Shown: positions 10,187-18,741, counted from the stretch's first letter. The stretch is DNA of 49,871 bases from Pseudomonadota bacterium (GCA_003353845.1 PIVT01000023.1:1-49871), one strand, 5' to 3'. Numbers and translations are program-made. The notes: generated by a model from the letters alone, not told the origin.

Positions 10187-10810
10187 ATGATGGAAATCTT
10201 TGGCAGCACGAGTTCGCGTGCGATTCGTTGCATCTGGACCTTGGAAGAAGTTGAAGCGCCCTACGAGATCCACCCCATCGACTTTGCCAAGGGCGAGCAC
10301 CGCAGCCCTGAGTTCCTCGCACTGAACCCCGCCGGTAAAGTTCCCGCCTTCCGCCATGGGGAACTCGTGCTCACAGAGTCGGCGGCCATTTGTAATTACA
10401 TCGCCGAGAAGTTCCCAGAGAAAGGGCTCATCCCTGTTTCGGGCAGCCCCGAGCGCGCGCACTTCGACCAGTGGATGTTCTTTGCCATGAGCGAATTGGA
10501 ACAACCGCTCTGGTCCATGGGCAAGCACCGCTTCGCCTTGCCCGAAGCACAGCGCATCCCCGAGATGATCGAGGTCGCAAAGTGGGAGTTCGACCGCGCG
10601 CTCGAGATCTTTCGCATCGGCTTGGGCGACCAAACTTACATTCTCGGAGAGAACTTCAGCGTGGCCGACATTCTCCTCGGCCAGACTCTCTTCTGGGCGC
10701 GCACCTTCAAGCAGCCCGTCGAGCACGCCAACCTGGTGGCCTACAGCAAGCGACTGCGCGAACGCCCGGCATTTCAGCGAGTGCGCGCATTGTCGAAAGA
10801 GGGGAAGTAG
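10187..10810 (+). CDS. Glutathione S-transferase family protein
   Basis: 207 residues with the usual GST layout. The N-terminal thioredoxin-like half contains SSRAIRCIWTLEE, the cis-Pro region GKVPAF and the glutathione gamma-Glu contact LTESAAICNYIA. The helical C-terminal half contains FSVADILLGQTLFWA with the N-capping-box Asp. Length matches the family. The start is the first of two adjacent ATGs after GAAGGAGAA. Soluble and cytoplasmic, it probably conjugates glutathione or isomerises or reduces small electrophiles; the substrate cannot be read from sequence. It may be co-transcribed with the TPR gene. Confidence 0.88.
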   Translation: MMEIFGSTSSRAIRCIWTLEEVEAPYEIHPIDFAKGEHRSPEFLALNPAGKVPAFRHGELVLTESAAICNYIAEKFPEKGLIPVSGSPERAHFDQWMFFAMSELEQPLWSMGKHRFALPEAQRIPEMIEVAKWEFDRALEIFRIGLGDQTYILGENFSVADILLGQTLFWARTFKQPVEHANLVAYSKRLRERPAFQRVRALSKEGK

Positions 10811-11120
10811 AGACTCGCACGGCCAAGCGAGCCCAACCGATTATCGCAACGCTGATCCAATTCACATTTTGGTTATAGACGGACCTTGTTCGTGTTTGAC
10901 GTGGGTAAAATTGCCACACGCAGGCTGGCGACACACAAGCTACCCTCCTTATTACGTCAGTAGAGCCTTTGCGAGCATGCCCGGACCAGAAGATTCCGTC
11001 ATTCGGCTGACACTTTATCGAAAGCCTCCAAGCATTTTGCGCATCGATGCACGACGGGCGGCAAGACATCGGTCCTCAGCCCATATGCCGCTGAAAGCCA
11101 CCCATTGAGAGGAAGTTGAC
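10811..11120. other. 310-bp intergenic region upstream of the 15-heme cytochrome
   Basis: No coding potential is visible on either strand. It should hold the promoter of the downstream cytochrome gene. A GG-N10-GC pair at 10926-10940 has the right spacing for sigma-54, but its -12 box reads AAGC rather than TTGC, so I do not call it. The only clear element is the ribosome site GAGAGGAAG just before the GTG at 11121. Confidence 0.5.
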
Positions 11121-12527
11121 GTGAACTTGATTCTGATGTTGAGCCAGTATTCACGCATTGCAAGAAGGCCGCTCATCGCCCCCTCCCCTTCGCTCCGTAG
11201 CTCCCTATTTTGTCTAACCTTGCTCTGGCTCCTCCTGCCGCTACAGGCCAGCGCAGCGGAGGCCCCGGAGACCATAGACCCCGAGAAATCTTGCGCTACA
11301 GGCAAGTGCCACACTGCCATCGCAAACTCACCTTTCATGCATTGGGCTGACTTCACCGACACGGGCGAATGTGAGTCCTGTCATGAGTTCGATGAAAACG
11401 CCCACGAATTCGATACCGACGGTTCCAATGAGAATTGTCTCGACTGTCACGACGAGATCCTGGACAAGATGGAAACAGCGAAGGTTGTCCACGAAGCAGC
11501 TGAGGACGGCTGCATCGATTGCCACAACCCGCACGGAGGCAAGACTGTCGCCATGTTAGAAGGTATCGATGACCAGAATCTGAAGAGCCTGTGTTTCGAT
11601 TGCCACGAGGCCGAGATCCTCGACAAGGAGGAGAAGCACGACCCCGCCGCCGAAGGTGAGTGCAACGAATGCCATGACCCACATGCCTCAGAAAACAACG
11701 TGTTGCTCCTCGCGGATGGGATCGAACTATGCCTCTCCTGCCATGACGATGTTGCCGAGGAAATCGAGAATTCAGATTCGGTTCACGACCCGGCAGAAGA
11801 TAGCTGCATCGATTGTCACAACCCTCACAGCGGATCACATCCCCTTATGCTGTTCGCGGAAAAACGGGAGCTTTGTAACGACTGCCACGATGACATTGTC
11901 GAGATCGCCGAGAACGCAAGCTCGGACCACTCGCCAACGATCACCGGCGATGAATGTCTTAACTGCCACAGCGCACACGCGGGTAATGCCAGCCCGAATC
12001 TCAAGATGCCAGAACGAGAACTCTGCCTCAGTTGCCACGACAAGCCAGTGGAGTCGGGCAATTCCATATTGAAGGACATGAAGTCATGGCTTGAGGCGAA
12101 CCCCAACTGGCATGAGCCCGTTGCCGAAGATGCCTGCGCCGCCTGTCATGACCCTCACGGGAGCGATCACTTTCGCAACCTCAAAGAGGCGTCTCCAAAA
12201 CTCTTCTACGATGCATTCGACATCGAAAACTTCGCTTTGTGCTTTTCCTGTCATGAGCAGACACTCGTATTAAATGAAACCACCCGCAGCCTCACCGGCT
12301 TTCGCGACGGAAACCAGAACCTGCACTTCTTGCACGTGAACCGAGAAAATAAGGGGAGAACCTGTCGAGCCTGCCATGATGTGCACGCAAGCACATCCCC
12401 TCTTCAAGTTGCAAAGAGTGTTCCTTTCGGAAAATGGAAGATGCCGATTGATTTCGAGAAAACCGTCACTGGTGGATCGTGCGCTCCCGGATGTCACGAG
12501 CCTGAGGACTATGATCGAACGCGCTAA
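11121..12527 (+). CDS. Periplasmic 15-heme cytochrome c with paired CXXCH motifs
   Basis: 468 residues. An Arg-rich N-terminus and a Leu-rich core ending at QASAAEA form a Sec signal. The mature part has 13 CXXCH motifs (CESCH, CLDCH, CIDCH, CFDCH and so on), plus CATGKCH near the N-terminus and CAPGCH near the C-terminus, which are CX4CH and CX3CH variants. That gives up to 15 hemes. Motifs come in pairs of the form CxDCHNPH ... LCxxCHD about 35-50 residues apart, typical of doubled-CXXCH cytochromes. The protein is very acidic, with no lipobox and no catalytic domain, so a periplasmic electron-carrier role is inferred. The GTG start follows GAGAGGAAG. It is followed by a decayed OB-fold gene and the convergent regulator operon. 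Confidence 0.9.
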   Translation: MNLILMLSQYSRIARRPLIAPSPSLRSSLFCLTLLWLLLPLQASAAEAPETIDPEKSCATGKCHTAIANSPFMHWADFTDTGECESCHEFDENAHEFDTDGSNENCLDCHDEILDKMETAKVVHEAAEDGCIDCHNPHGGKTVAMLEGIDDQNLKSLCFDCHEAEILDKEEKHDPAAEGECNECHDPHASENNVLLLADGIELCLSCHDDVAEEIENSDSVHDPAEDSCIDCHNPHSGSHPLMLFAEKRELCNDCHDDIVEIAENASSDHSPTITGDECLNCHSAHAGNASPNLKMPERELCLSCHDKPVESGNSILKDMKSWLEANPNWHEPVAEDACAACHDPHGSDHFRNLKEASPKLFYDAFDIENFALCFSCHEQTLVLNETTRSLTGFRDGNQNLHFLHVNRENKGRTCRACHDVHASTSPLQVAKSVPFGKWKMPIDFEKTVTGGSCAPGCHEPEDYDRTR

Positions 12528-12580
12528 CGCATCCATAAAACCTTACCCATAAGCCTCGAAAGCACCGAGGAGGCTTGACC

Positions 12581-12949
12581 ATGAACAAGGCACCGATTGC
12601 CATCCTGTTGGGGATACCCCTCCTCCCTCTCGCCTCTTCAAGGTAAAGATAGGCGACGAAGCCTCAATCCCCCATGGCGCAGTCATGCAGGGTTATTTCA
12701 GCAAAACACTGCAACGCACCTTCGATTCGGTCCTATTCGTCCCCTCAGTCCAAATAGCCGGCCAGGCCGAACCTCGCTGAGATTTTTGACCAGAAGAGCA
12801 CCCTTGTCGGCCGTGAGGTCGTCCTGCGAGGGAAGGTCGTAAAGTTTTCCAGCCAGATCATGGGAACAAACTTCGCCCATATCCAGGATGGTACGATCTC
12901 ACCATCACGACGGATACAGAAGTCAAGGTGAGCGATCCGTTTAAACATT
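12581..12949 (+). pseudogene. Decayed periplasmic OB-fold (cytochrome-associated) protein gene
   Basis: A good GAGGAGG ribosome site precedes the ATG at 12581 (MNKAPIAILLGIPLLPL, a signal-like start), but the frame stops at once. Other frames then read GDEASIPHGAVMQGYF, next EIFDQKSTLVGREV..GKVVKFSSQIMG..FAHIQDGT, and finally DLTITTDTEVKVSD. The last two pieces match, from memory, a small secreted OB-fold family often encoded beside multiheme cytochromes (GKVVKV..IMG..W.HLQDGTG, then DLTVTTD). At least two frameshifts and a small deletion near 12892 separate the pieces, and the 3' end is lost against the convergent kinase gene. It probably once belonged to the upstream cytochrome operon. Confidence 0.7.
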
Positions 12950-14356
12950 CGGCAAAGATACATTGTAGACACCTGCCCCGTTGGCATCAGAAGAAACTTC
13001 CATGCGCCCGCCTAGTGACTCGACAATGCGTCGCGCGGTGTTGAGCGCTGGATGATCGGGGTTGAGTTTTAGCGTACAATTCTCATTTGGAGAGAACGTA
13101 GTCTCCTCTTGATTAGTAGTAGACACATTAACTTCAATCAACTTTCTGTCGTCTGACATTCGCGTCTCAACTTCGATCTTCCGCCCCCGACCTCCACAAA
13201 CACACTCAGCGACAGAGCTGAAAACAATGAACAGTGAGAGCAAGACGGGCCGATTCGGCAGCGAAAGCGCTCGCACATCAGGAGAGAGATTCAGCTCAAA
13301 GAAAGCTTCACGGGTACGCTCATCCAGCTGAACAAGACCAATCAGGGTACGGATGATTCCATTGACGTCAACATCATCACTCATTTCTCCATCCGCATCG
13401 GACAAGGCGGTGAGGCGGTGAAGAAAGGCTCCGACATGGTAAAGCGCATCGCGCATATCCCTGAGATGCAAATCACCACTGTCAGAATCGAGTGTTTCGC
13501 CAAAGCGTGCCTCTACAGCATCAAGGCCCATGCTCAGTGTTGCCAGTGGGTTTCCGATCTCATGGGAAATACCATCGACAAGCCCCACGACGCGGCTCAT
13601 CTTGTCCTCCTCCGCTAAACGAAGGCTCTCAAGCATATTGCTTATCTGCGATGCAAGCTGCTCCGCCCGCTTCTTCGAATCCTCAAGTTCTTGAATACTC
13701 TTGTGTCGTTCACGGATGTTACGACGTATAAAAGCAGCGCAGGTCAAACCAATCATCGTAAGAACCACGAGCATGCCACAAACAAACAAACGTGAATTGC
13801 TACGCAGACGGCTGTCGAGGGCGGTCATGTCCAGGTACACTTCAATGATGCCCAATACCTTTCCATCTTCCTTGATGGGTACATAGCGCTTGCCGATCAC
13901 CCTCGCGTCTTGGGCGTAGGGAACGCCGAGGGCATCCCCAAAGATACCATTCCAAGGCCTCCGATCGATTCGGAAAAGACTTTCACCGGAGCGCAAAATC
14001 GACTTGAAGTAGCCCTTCGTGTTCCTCTTGCCGATATCCTCCTCACGGGAAGAGACCACCACCCGACCGTTTGCGTCGTACAACTTGTACCGAAAGGCCT
14101 CGCCCACTATCGCGGCATCCTGAAGAATCATCAAATCATGTGGCCCAAGCCGTCCATATATCAGGGTCTCGGGAAGATTGGACAGGTGGCCCTTGAGGAA
14201 TTCTGACGTCTGAGTGGCTTTCCAGTCAGCTTCATGTGCCAGGACAGCCCGCTCCGCGTAGTTGCTGCCAGCCAGCGTGACAACAACCGAGGACACAGCA
14301 ATCACAAGCAATTGTTGGACGAGACTCTTGTCGCTTCGGCTTAAAGACTTCAGCAT
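12941..14356 (-). CDS. Membrane sensor histidine kinase with degenerate ATPase domain
   Basis: 471 residues: a membrane segment near 14-34, an extracytoplasmic Cache-like sensor (YKLYDANGRVVVSS, VPIKEDGKVLGIIEVYLD), a second membrane segment near 190-210, a short coiled coil, and a dimerisation domain with an intact phospho-acceptor box (GISHEIGNPLATL). The ATPase domain is abnormal. Where N-box asparagines are expected there is LLSLFIVFSSVAE, the DxGxG loop reads STTNQEET, and the GTGLGL loop is absent before ARRIVESLGGRMEVSS. It probably cannot bind ATP normally and may be phosphorylated in trans or act as a sensor or phosphatase partner. It lies 18 bp after the response-regulator gene on the same strand. 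The ATG at 14356 follows GGGAG. Confidence 0.85.
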   Translation of the reverse strand: MLKSLSRSDKSLVQQLLVIAVSSVVVTLAGSNYAERAVLAHEADWKATQTSEFLKGHLSNLPETLIYGRLGPHDLMILQDAAIVGEAFRYKLYDANGRVVVSSREEDIGKRNTKGYFKSILRSGESLFRIDRRPWNGIFGDALGVPYAQDARVIGKRYVPIKEDGKVLGIIEVYLDMTALDSRLRSNSRLFVCGMLVVLTMIGLTCAAFIRRNIRERHKSIQELEDSKKRAEQLASQISNMLESLRLAEEDKMSRVVGLVDGISHEIGNPLATLSMGLDAVEARFGETLDSDSGDLHLRDMRDALYHVGAFLHRLTALSDADGEMSDDVDVNGIIRTLIGLVQLDERTREAFFELNLSPDVRALSLPNRPVLLSLFIVFSSVAECVCGGRGRKIEVETRMSDDRKLIEVNVSTTNQEETTFSPNENCTLKLNPDHPALNTARRIVESLGGRMEVSSDANGAGVYNVSLPNV

Positions 14357-14374
14357 GCCTCGATCACTCCCATG

Positions 14375-15712
14375 TTAGAGGTCTTCCTCAAGTTTGCGGT
14401 ACAACGTCGATAGCGAGATCCCCATCCCCTCGGCAGCAATGGCTCGGTCACCACCAGTAGCCTCAATTGCGTGCATGATGGTAAAGCGTTCAAATATCTG
14501 CACGCGCTCCTTGAGTGTTCCGTACATGGTCCGCGCGTCCTCACCTGAAGGTAACTGCAAGGCCGGAGGTAGGTCGGCGACGGTGACCACTCCCTTCTCG
14601 CAGAGAACGAGGGCTCTCTCGATCACATTTTCAAGCTCACGCAGGTTGCCTGGCCAATCGTAAACCGAGAAGAGATCCCAAACTTCGGGGGCAAGTGTGA
14701 GCCCTTGGTCCACATGTCGGTCGGAATGCTTGTTCAGGAAATACTCGACTGCGGAGGAGAGAACCTCTTTCTGCTCCCGAAGCGAAGGCAATAAAATCTG
14801 AAAGACATTCAACCTGAAGAATAAATCCTCACGGAAGCTGCCCTCCTTGACCATCTCTTCGAGGCTGCGATTCGTCGCCACAATGAAACGGACGTCGACT
14901 GCCTGGTCCACAGTCGCTCCCACCGGACGCACCACCTTTTCCTCGATGGCCTGCAGCAACTTGGCCTGCATGGCGAAAGTTAGATTGCTGATCTCATCGA
15001 GAAAGAGCGTACCGCCGGAAGCGGCGGCAAAGAGTCCCTTATGTGAGCGAGTCGCACCGGTAAAGGCCCCTTTGGCGTAGCCGAACAACTCGCTCTCGAT
15101 CAAATTCTCGGGTATCGCGCCGCAGTTGACACACACAAACGCGCCTTCGGAACGTGGGCTGACCGAATGCAGGAGTCGAGAGGTCATCCCTTTTCCCGTT
15201 CCCGACTCACCCGTGACCAGGACCGTAAGATCGCTGCTTCCAACTTTCGAGATGAGCTGCATGAGGTGCTCTCCCGCAGCTGATTGCGGAAGCCAATAGC
15301 TCTTTGTCTCTTGCTGGACCAAACGTCGGAGCAACATATTTTCCTGGCTCAGTCGCTCCAAATCCTCAATCTGCTTCAGCCGGCGGGAGAGATCGTCAAT
15401 GCGAATGGGCTTGATCAGGTAGTCCGTCGCACCGACCTGAATGGCGGCGATAGCGGTCTTGAGTGAGGCATAGGCGGTGATCACAAGGATCGGGAGATCG
15501 TTACCGGCGGCTCGCGCTCGGCGAATGACCTCGATCCCGTCGAAATCCGGGAGATTCAGATCTGTAATCGCCACCTCGAAATCACCTTTCTCAAGCGCAT
15601 CGACGGCCTCGACTCCAGTTCCCACCGCGAGAGTCTGATGACCGAGTTCTTCGAGTTCCATGGCCAGGATCTCGCGCTGTGCAATTTCGTCTTCGACGAG
15701 CAGGAGTTTCAT
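14375..15712 (-). CDS. NtrC-family sigma-54-dependent response regulator
   Basis: 445 residues from the ATG at 15712. A receiver domain (LLLVEDE, acceptor in ITDLNLPDFDG, Lys in LIKP) is followed by an AAA+ domain with Walker A GESGTGKG, the sigma-54 contact loop GAFTGA, Walker B GGTLFLDEI and FREDLFFRLNVF. It ends with a Fis-type helix-turn-helix (AIAAEGMGISLSTLYRKLEE). All parts needed to activate sigma-54 promoters are present. The start overlaps the stop of the upstream kinase as ATGA, so translation is coupled. A longer reading to 15763 exists but the receiver begins at MKLLLVEDE. A sigma-54 promoter precedes the nearby tetraheme gene; that it is the target is inferred. Confidence 0.93.
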   Translation of the reverse strand: MKLLLVEDEIAQREILAMELEELGHQTLAVGTGVEAVDALEKGDFEVAITDLNLPDFDGIEVIRRARAAGNDLPILVITAYASLKTAIAAIQVGATDYLIKPIRIDDLSRRLKQIEDLERLSQENMLLRRLVQQETKSYWLPQSAAGEHLMQLISKVGSSDLTVLVTGESGTGKGMTSRLLHSVSPRSEGAFVCVNCGAIPENLIESELFGYAKGAFTGATRSHKGLFAAASGGTLFLDEISNLTFAMQAKLLQAIEEKVVRPVGATVDQAVDVRFIVATNRSLEEMVKEGSFREDLFFRLNVFQILLPSLREQKEVLSSAVEYFLNKHSDRHVDQGLTLAPEVWDLFSVYDWPGNLRELENVIERALVLCEKGVVTVADLPPALQLPSGEDARTMYGTLKERVQIFERFTIMHAIEATGGDRAIAAEGMGISLSTLYRKLEEDL

Positions 15713-17211
15713 TCGCCCTCCTCTTTCAGGGTACCCGGAATACGAATACAAATTTTGGTCCAAACTCCAGACTCGCTCGAAATTTTAAGGGTGCCCTGAT
15801 GATCGTCGACAATGGCCCGGCACACGGCGAGCCCGAGTCCTGTCCCTTTGCCACTCGCTTTCGTGGTAAAGAAAGCTCTGCGCGCTTTCTCCATGACCTC
15901 CTCCGACATGCCGTGTCCATTGTCCTCAACAATGACTAGCACACCATTGCCTTCAGGCTTGCTCGTAACCACGATCCTGCCGTCATCGTGGTCGATGGCA
16001 TCGACTGCATTGATCAAGGTGTTGATGGCCACCTGTGTTATGTGATTCGACACACCATTTACCATGGGTATCTCAGGGCTCAGGTTGGTGATCAATTCGA
16101 TTTTCCGAAAGCGTGGGTCGTAGCGCAACAAATGTATTGCCGACATCAGCGCCGGATTGACGCTGATGGGCTTCAGTTTTCCCGAGACCGGAGACGAGAA
16201 CTCGCCAAGCTCCCTGACAATGTGGGTGATGCGCTCGATCTGTTCGAGGATCAAGTCCACTCGCTTGAGATTGGCCTCCACGCCTGCCTCGTTGGAATCA
16301 TCTTCAAGGCCGCTGCGAACTCGCTCTGCAACCATCATGATGGCATTGATTGGATTGGAGATCTCATGTGTGATTCCGGCGGCCACTGTCCCCAGTGCAA
16401 ACATCTTTTCATCTTGGAATCGGCGGTTTCGGGCGGATTCAATCTCGCGCGCCCTCTCGTCCAGCGCAACGGCCATGGCGTTTACACCTTCCGCGAGTTG
16501 ACCCACTTCATCTCTTCGCCCCAAGGCAAGCGGCTCCCCAAATTCACCCCTTCCGATTTCATCGGTACGCGCTTTGAGTCGTCGTAAATCACGTGAGAGA
16601 CCCATGAAGAACCATCCTGTAAATAAACACACGCCCAGAAAGCCAACCGAGCCGACGACAACCATCCACAGAGCCTGAACATTGGCTTGCTGCTCGTACT
16701 GTTGATCAAGTTGTTTACGGGTATTGTGAAGTTGACGCAGAGCGATTTCCATATCTGCAGCCAGTGCGTCCACGGCAGGGATGGTGCGAGCGATGAACCC
16801 ATCGACGCGTTCCGGTAGGGTCCCCCTTTTGAGAAGCTCCTGCAGGTCGACCAACGCATGCTGCGTCAATGTTGCGTGCTGAATCGGCAGCACCTTAGGC
16901 CATTCGTGGTTCGCATTCAGCGCATCTAGTTTCCTGAAATTCGCCTCCCATGCGATGACGGTTGCATCATCGGGCCCCCCACCACTGTGAGGTTTTAGCA
17001 GTGAAAAACGAAGATCGTTCAATACAAACAAGCGGGGCTCGAGGGTAAGTTCCTGCTCGCTTGTCTCGATAAGTTGGAGATACAACTTGTCCAGATCGCG
17101 CTTGGAAAAGAGTGCGACTGCAAACACCAAGCAACTCACAACGACAACGCAAAGAAATACGCTGAATGCCTTACCGATGACGGTGCTACGTGGTTTCAAG
17201 AAGCTATGCAT
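15709..17211 (-). CDS. Membrane sensor histidine kinase, intact
   Basis: 500 residues. A membrane segment near 15-35 is followed by a helical extracytoplasmic sensor of about 150 residues, a second membrane segment near 185-205, HAMP, then AGITHEISNPINAIM with the phospho-acceptor His near 280. A complete ATPase domain follows: N-box INTLINAVDAI, EDNGHGM, FFTTK and GKGTGLGLAV. It should phosphorylate the response regulator whose start codon overlaps its stop. The sensor sequence gives no ligand; it is not a PAS or heme-binding domain that I recognise. The ATG at 17211 follows AGGGAGA at a long spacing. First gene of the leftward kinase-regulator-kinase operon. Confidence 0.92.
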   Translation of the reverse strand: MHSFLKPRSTVIGKAFSVFLCVVVVSCLVFAVALFSKRDLDKLYLQLIETSEQELTLEPRLFVLNDLRFSLLKPHSGGGPDDATVIAWEANFRKLDALNANHEWPKVLPIQHATLTQHALVDLQELLKRGTLPERVDGFIARTIPAVDALAADMEIALRQLHNTRKQLDQQYEQQANVQALWMVVVGSVGFLGVCLFTGWFFMGLSRDLRRLKARTDEIGRGEFGEPLALGRRDEVGQLAEGVNAMAVALDERAREIESARNRRFQDEKMFALGTVAAGITHEISNPINAIMMVAERVRSGLEDDSNEAGVEANLKRVDLILEQIERITHIVRELGEFSSPVSGKLKPISVNPALMSAIHLLRYDPRFRKIELITNLSPEIPMVNGVSNHITQVAINTLINAVDAIDHDDGRIVVTSKPEGNGVLVIVEDNGHGMSEEVMEKARRAFFTTKASGKGTGLGLAVCRAIVDDHQGTLKISSESGVWTKICIRIPGTLKEEGE

Positions 17212-17271
17212 GGCAGCAAAGAATCTCCCTACTATCAGCGCTCAAGTTGAGTAAACACCGGTCAACCCAAA

Positions 17272-17285
17272 GTGGTTCTCACCAC
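17272..17285 (-). terminator. Small hairpin after the NHL gene
   Basis: Read on the minus strand, GTGGT-GAGA-ACCAC gives a 5-bp stem closed by a GNRA-type tetraloop, 17 nt after the NHL stop, followed by TTTGGGTT. It is a short stem with a weak T tract, so termination before the kinase gene would be partial at best. Confidence 0.3.
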
Positions 17286-17301
17286 ACCGGCAAGCGATTG
17301 G

Positions 17302-18522
17302 CTACGGCTCAACAGACTCGATCGGCTCCACGGCGTCAGGAGTCAGTTCGGGCAATCCCGGCTCTCCCTCGCTGTCATCTGGCACAGGCTCCAGTTCCTC
17401 GAATCCGATGGGTTTTGAAGGATCCTTCAGATGACCGAAGCCATATACCGAGACCTTCCGGAGACCAATCGTATTTGTGACGTAGAGCAGGTACTCAACC
17501 TCGAAATCCGGGTGGATGAACTCGCTGAAGAACTGGACGTTGTAGGGGTCGTACGCGATTCTCGCAGGCAGTGCGAGTTGGTCGCCACCCCCAAATGATG
17601 TCAGGATTCGCCCTTCCTCGTTGAACAACTGCACCACTTCGAAGGCGGCATCGATCACGTAGAGAACCCCATCGGGTGTGACCTCAAGCCCTTTGGGACG
17701 GGTAAAGGATCCCAGGACAGCACCAGCCGCTCCAATGGTCACCAACTGCTTACCTCTGATGTCGAATTTCTGTACGCGAAAATTGAAGGTGTCCGTGACG
17801 TAGACATCGCCCTTCTTGGAAACGGCAAGGCTGGTGGGTGCGTTGAAGTGGCCGTCCTCTTGGCCAACCCCTCCAAATTTCCGTTTCAATTCTCCGGTAC
17901 GCCGATCAAGAACCTCCACCTCATTGTCCTGCACGTCCGCCACGAATAGCTCATCGCCGTGTACATACACGGATGTCGGTTGGAACTGGCCGGGTTTGCC
18001 AAACGAACTAACGTAACGTTCATCGCTGTCATACACGATAATCGCTTGACGTCCGATGTCGGCAATAAAGATGTAGCCTTCGGGCTCGATAAAAAGATCA
18101 ACGGGTTTGGACAGCTTACCCAGGCCCTCCGTCACCATGGCATACTGCCGCCCGTTGGCCAGGTCATACACGATCACCCGCGCCTCTTTCGTATCCGTGA
18201 CATAAACCTTGCCATTCTTCGCCGCGATTCCATACGTCTTCGCTGGAACGGGGATCCGTTCCACCTCTTCAAGCTCTCCAAAGAGAAAGCTCTCGAAAAA
18301 GGATGGCTTCACTTCCTCTGCTTCTACAATCTCACCAATCACCGAAAACTGCGTCAGGAATTGGATGCGGGGGAGCGCGGGCGGAAGGGGAAAGAAACTA
18401 TAGAGTCGAGGCGTGCTGTCTTCTTCAGGAGGCGCGGGCTCAGGCGCTCTATGGGCGCAACTAGTGATAGAGAATGCAAGCACGAGAACCGTCAATAGCG
18501 GAATAGAAAGACGCCGTAGCAT
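17302..18522 (-). CDS. NHL-repeat beta-propeller lipoprotein (paralogue 1)
   Basis: 406 residues. A signal peptide with lipobox ITSC gives a lipid-anchored Cys near residue 22. A Pro/Glu-rich linker follows, then about six NHL blades (VYVTDTKEARVIVYD, YIFIADIGRQAIIVYD, ELFVADVQDNEVEVLD, VYVTDTFNFRVQKFD, LYVIDAAFEVVQLFN). The tail is acidic and Pro-rich. NHL propellers are protein-interaction domains with no catalytic signature. It follows the tetraheme cytochrome gene on the same strand and has a clear paralogue in the divergent arm at 22764-23846, so a role in assembling or docking the cytochromes is inferred. No CXXCH is present. Confidence 0.88.
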   Translation of the reverse strand: MLRRLSIPLLTVLVLAFSITSCAHRAPEPAPPEEDSTPRLYSFFPLPPALPRIQFLTQFSVIGEIVEAEEVKPSFFESFLFGELEEVERIPVPAKTYGIAAKNGKVYVTDTKEARVIVYDLANGRQYAMVTEGLGKLSKPVDLFIEPEGYIFIADIGRQAIIVYDSDERYVSSFGKPGQFQPTSVYVHGDELFVADVQDNEVEVLDRRTGELKRKFGGVGQEDGHFNAPTSLAVSKKGDVYVTDTFNFRVQKFDIRGKQLVTIGAAGAVLGSFTRPKGLEVTPDGVLYVIDAAFEVVQLFNEEGRILTSFGGGDQLALPARIAYDPYNVQFFSEFIHPDFEVEYLLYVTNTIGLRKVSVYGFGHLKDPSKPIGFEELEPVPDDSEGEPGLPELTPDAVEPIESVEP

Positions 18523-18638
18523 TATAAAAACCCTTCGATGTAGCGATCGTACGATAGAAAAAATTCACTCAATGTGTGGGATTTCACGATATCCCGAGAC
18601 ACCGTTGTCAGGTAGTGCACAGATGTCGCACCGACCGC

Positions 18639-18648
18639 GGGGGGGGGG
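18639..18648. repeat. Homopolymer tract of ten G
   Basis: Ten consecutive G on the plus strand, in the spacer between the tetraheme and NHL genes, about 117 bp upstream of the NHL start. Tracts of this length can slip during replication; it may be a phase-variation tract or an assembly error. Confidence 0.7.
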
Positions 18649-18713
18649 CTCTGCCAAACAAATGAGCCGCCTTGGGCCATCTAAATTTCGATGACTCAAG
18701 ACGACTCAGTAGT

Positions 18714-18741
18714 GCTCACCGGGCGCAGAGCCCGGTAGAGC
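18714..18741 (-). terminator. Strong GC hairpin downstream of tetraheme cytochrome gene
   Basis: CCGGGC-GCAGA-GCCCGG is a perfect 6-bp GC stem, extended outward by GCTC/GAGC with a small bulge. It begins about 10 nt after the tetraheme stop. No U tract follows in the minus-strand transcript, so it is more likely an mRNA-stabilising or attenuating hairpin than a complete intrinsic terminator. It would allow more tetraheme mRNA than downstream NHL mRNA. Confidence 0.45.

Noticed and set aside
10926-10940. Possible sigma-54 promoter (TGGCGACACACAAGC) before the 15-heme cytochrome
   Set aside because: Spacing fits, but the -12 box lacks TT and the -24 box matches only TGGC; such pairs are frequent by chance.
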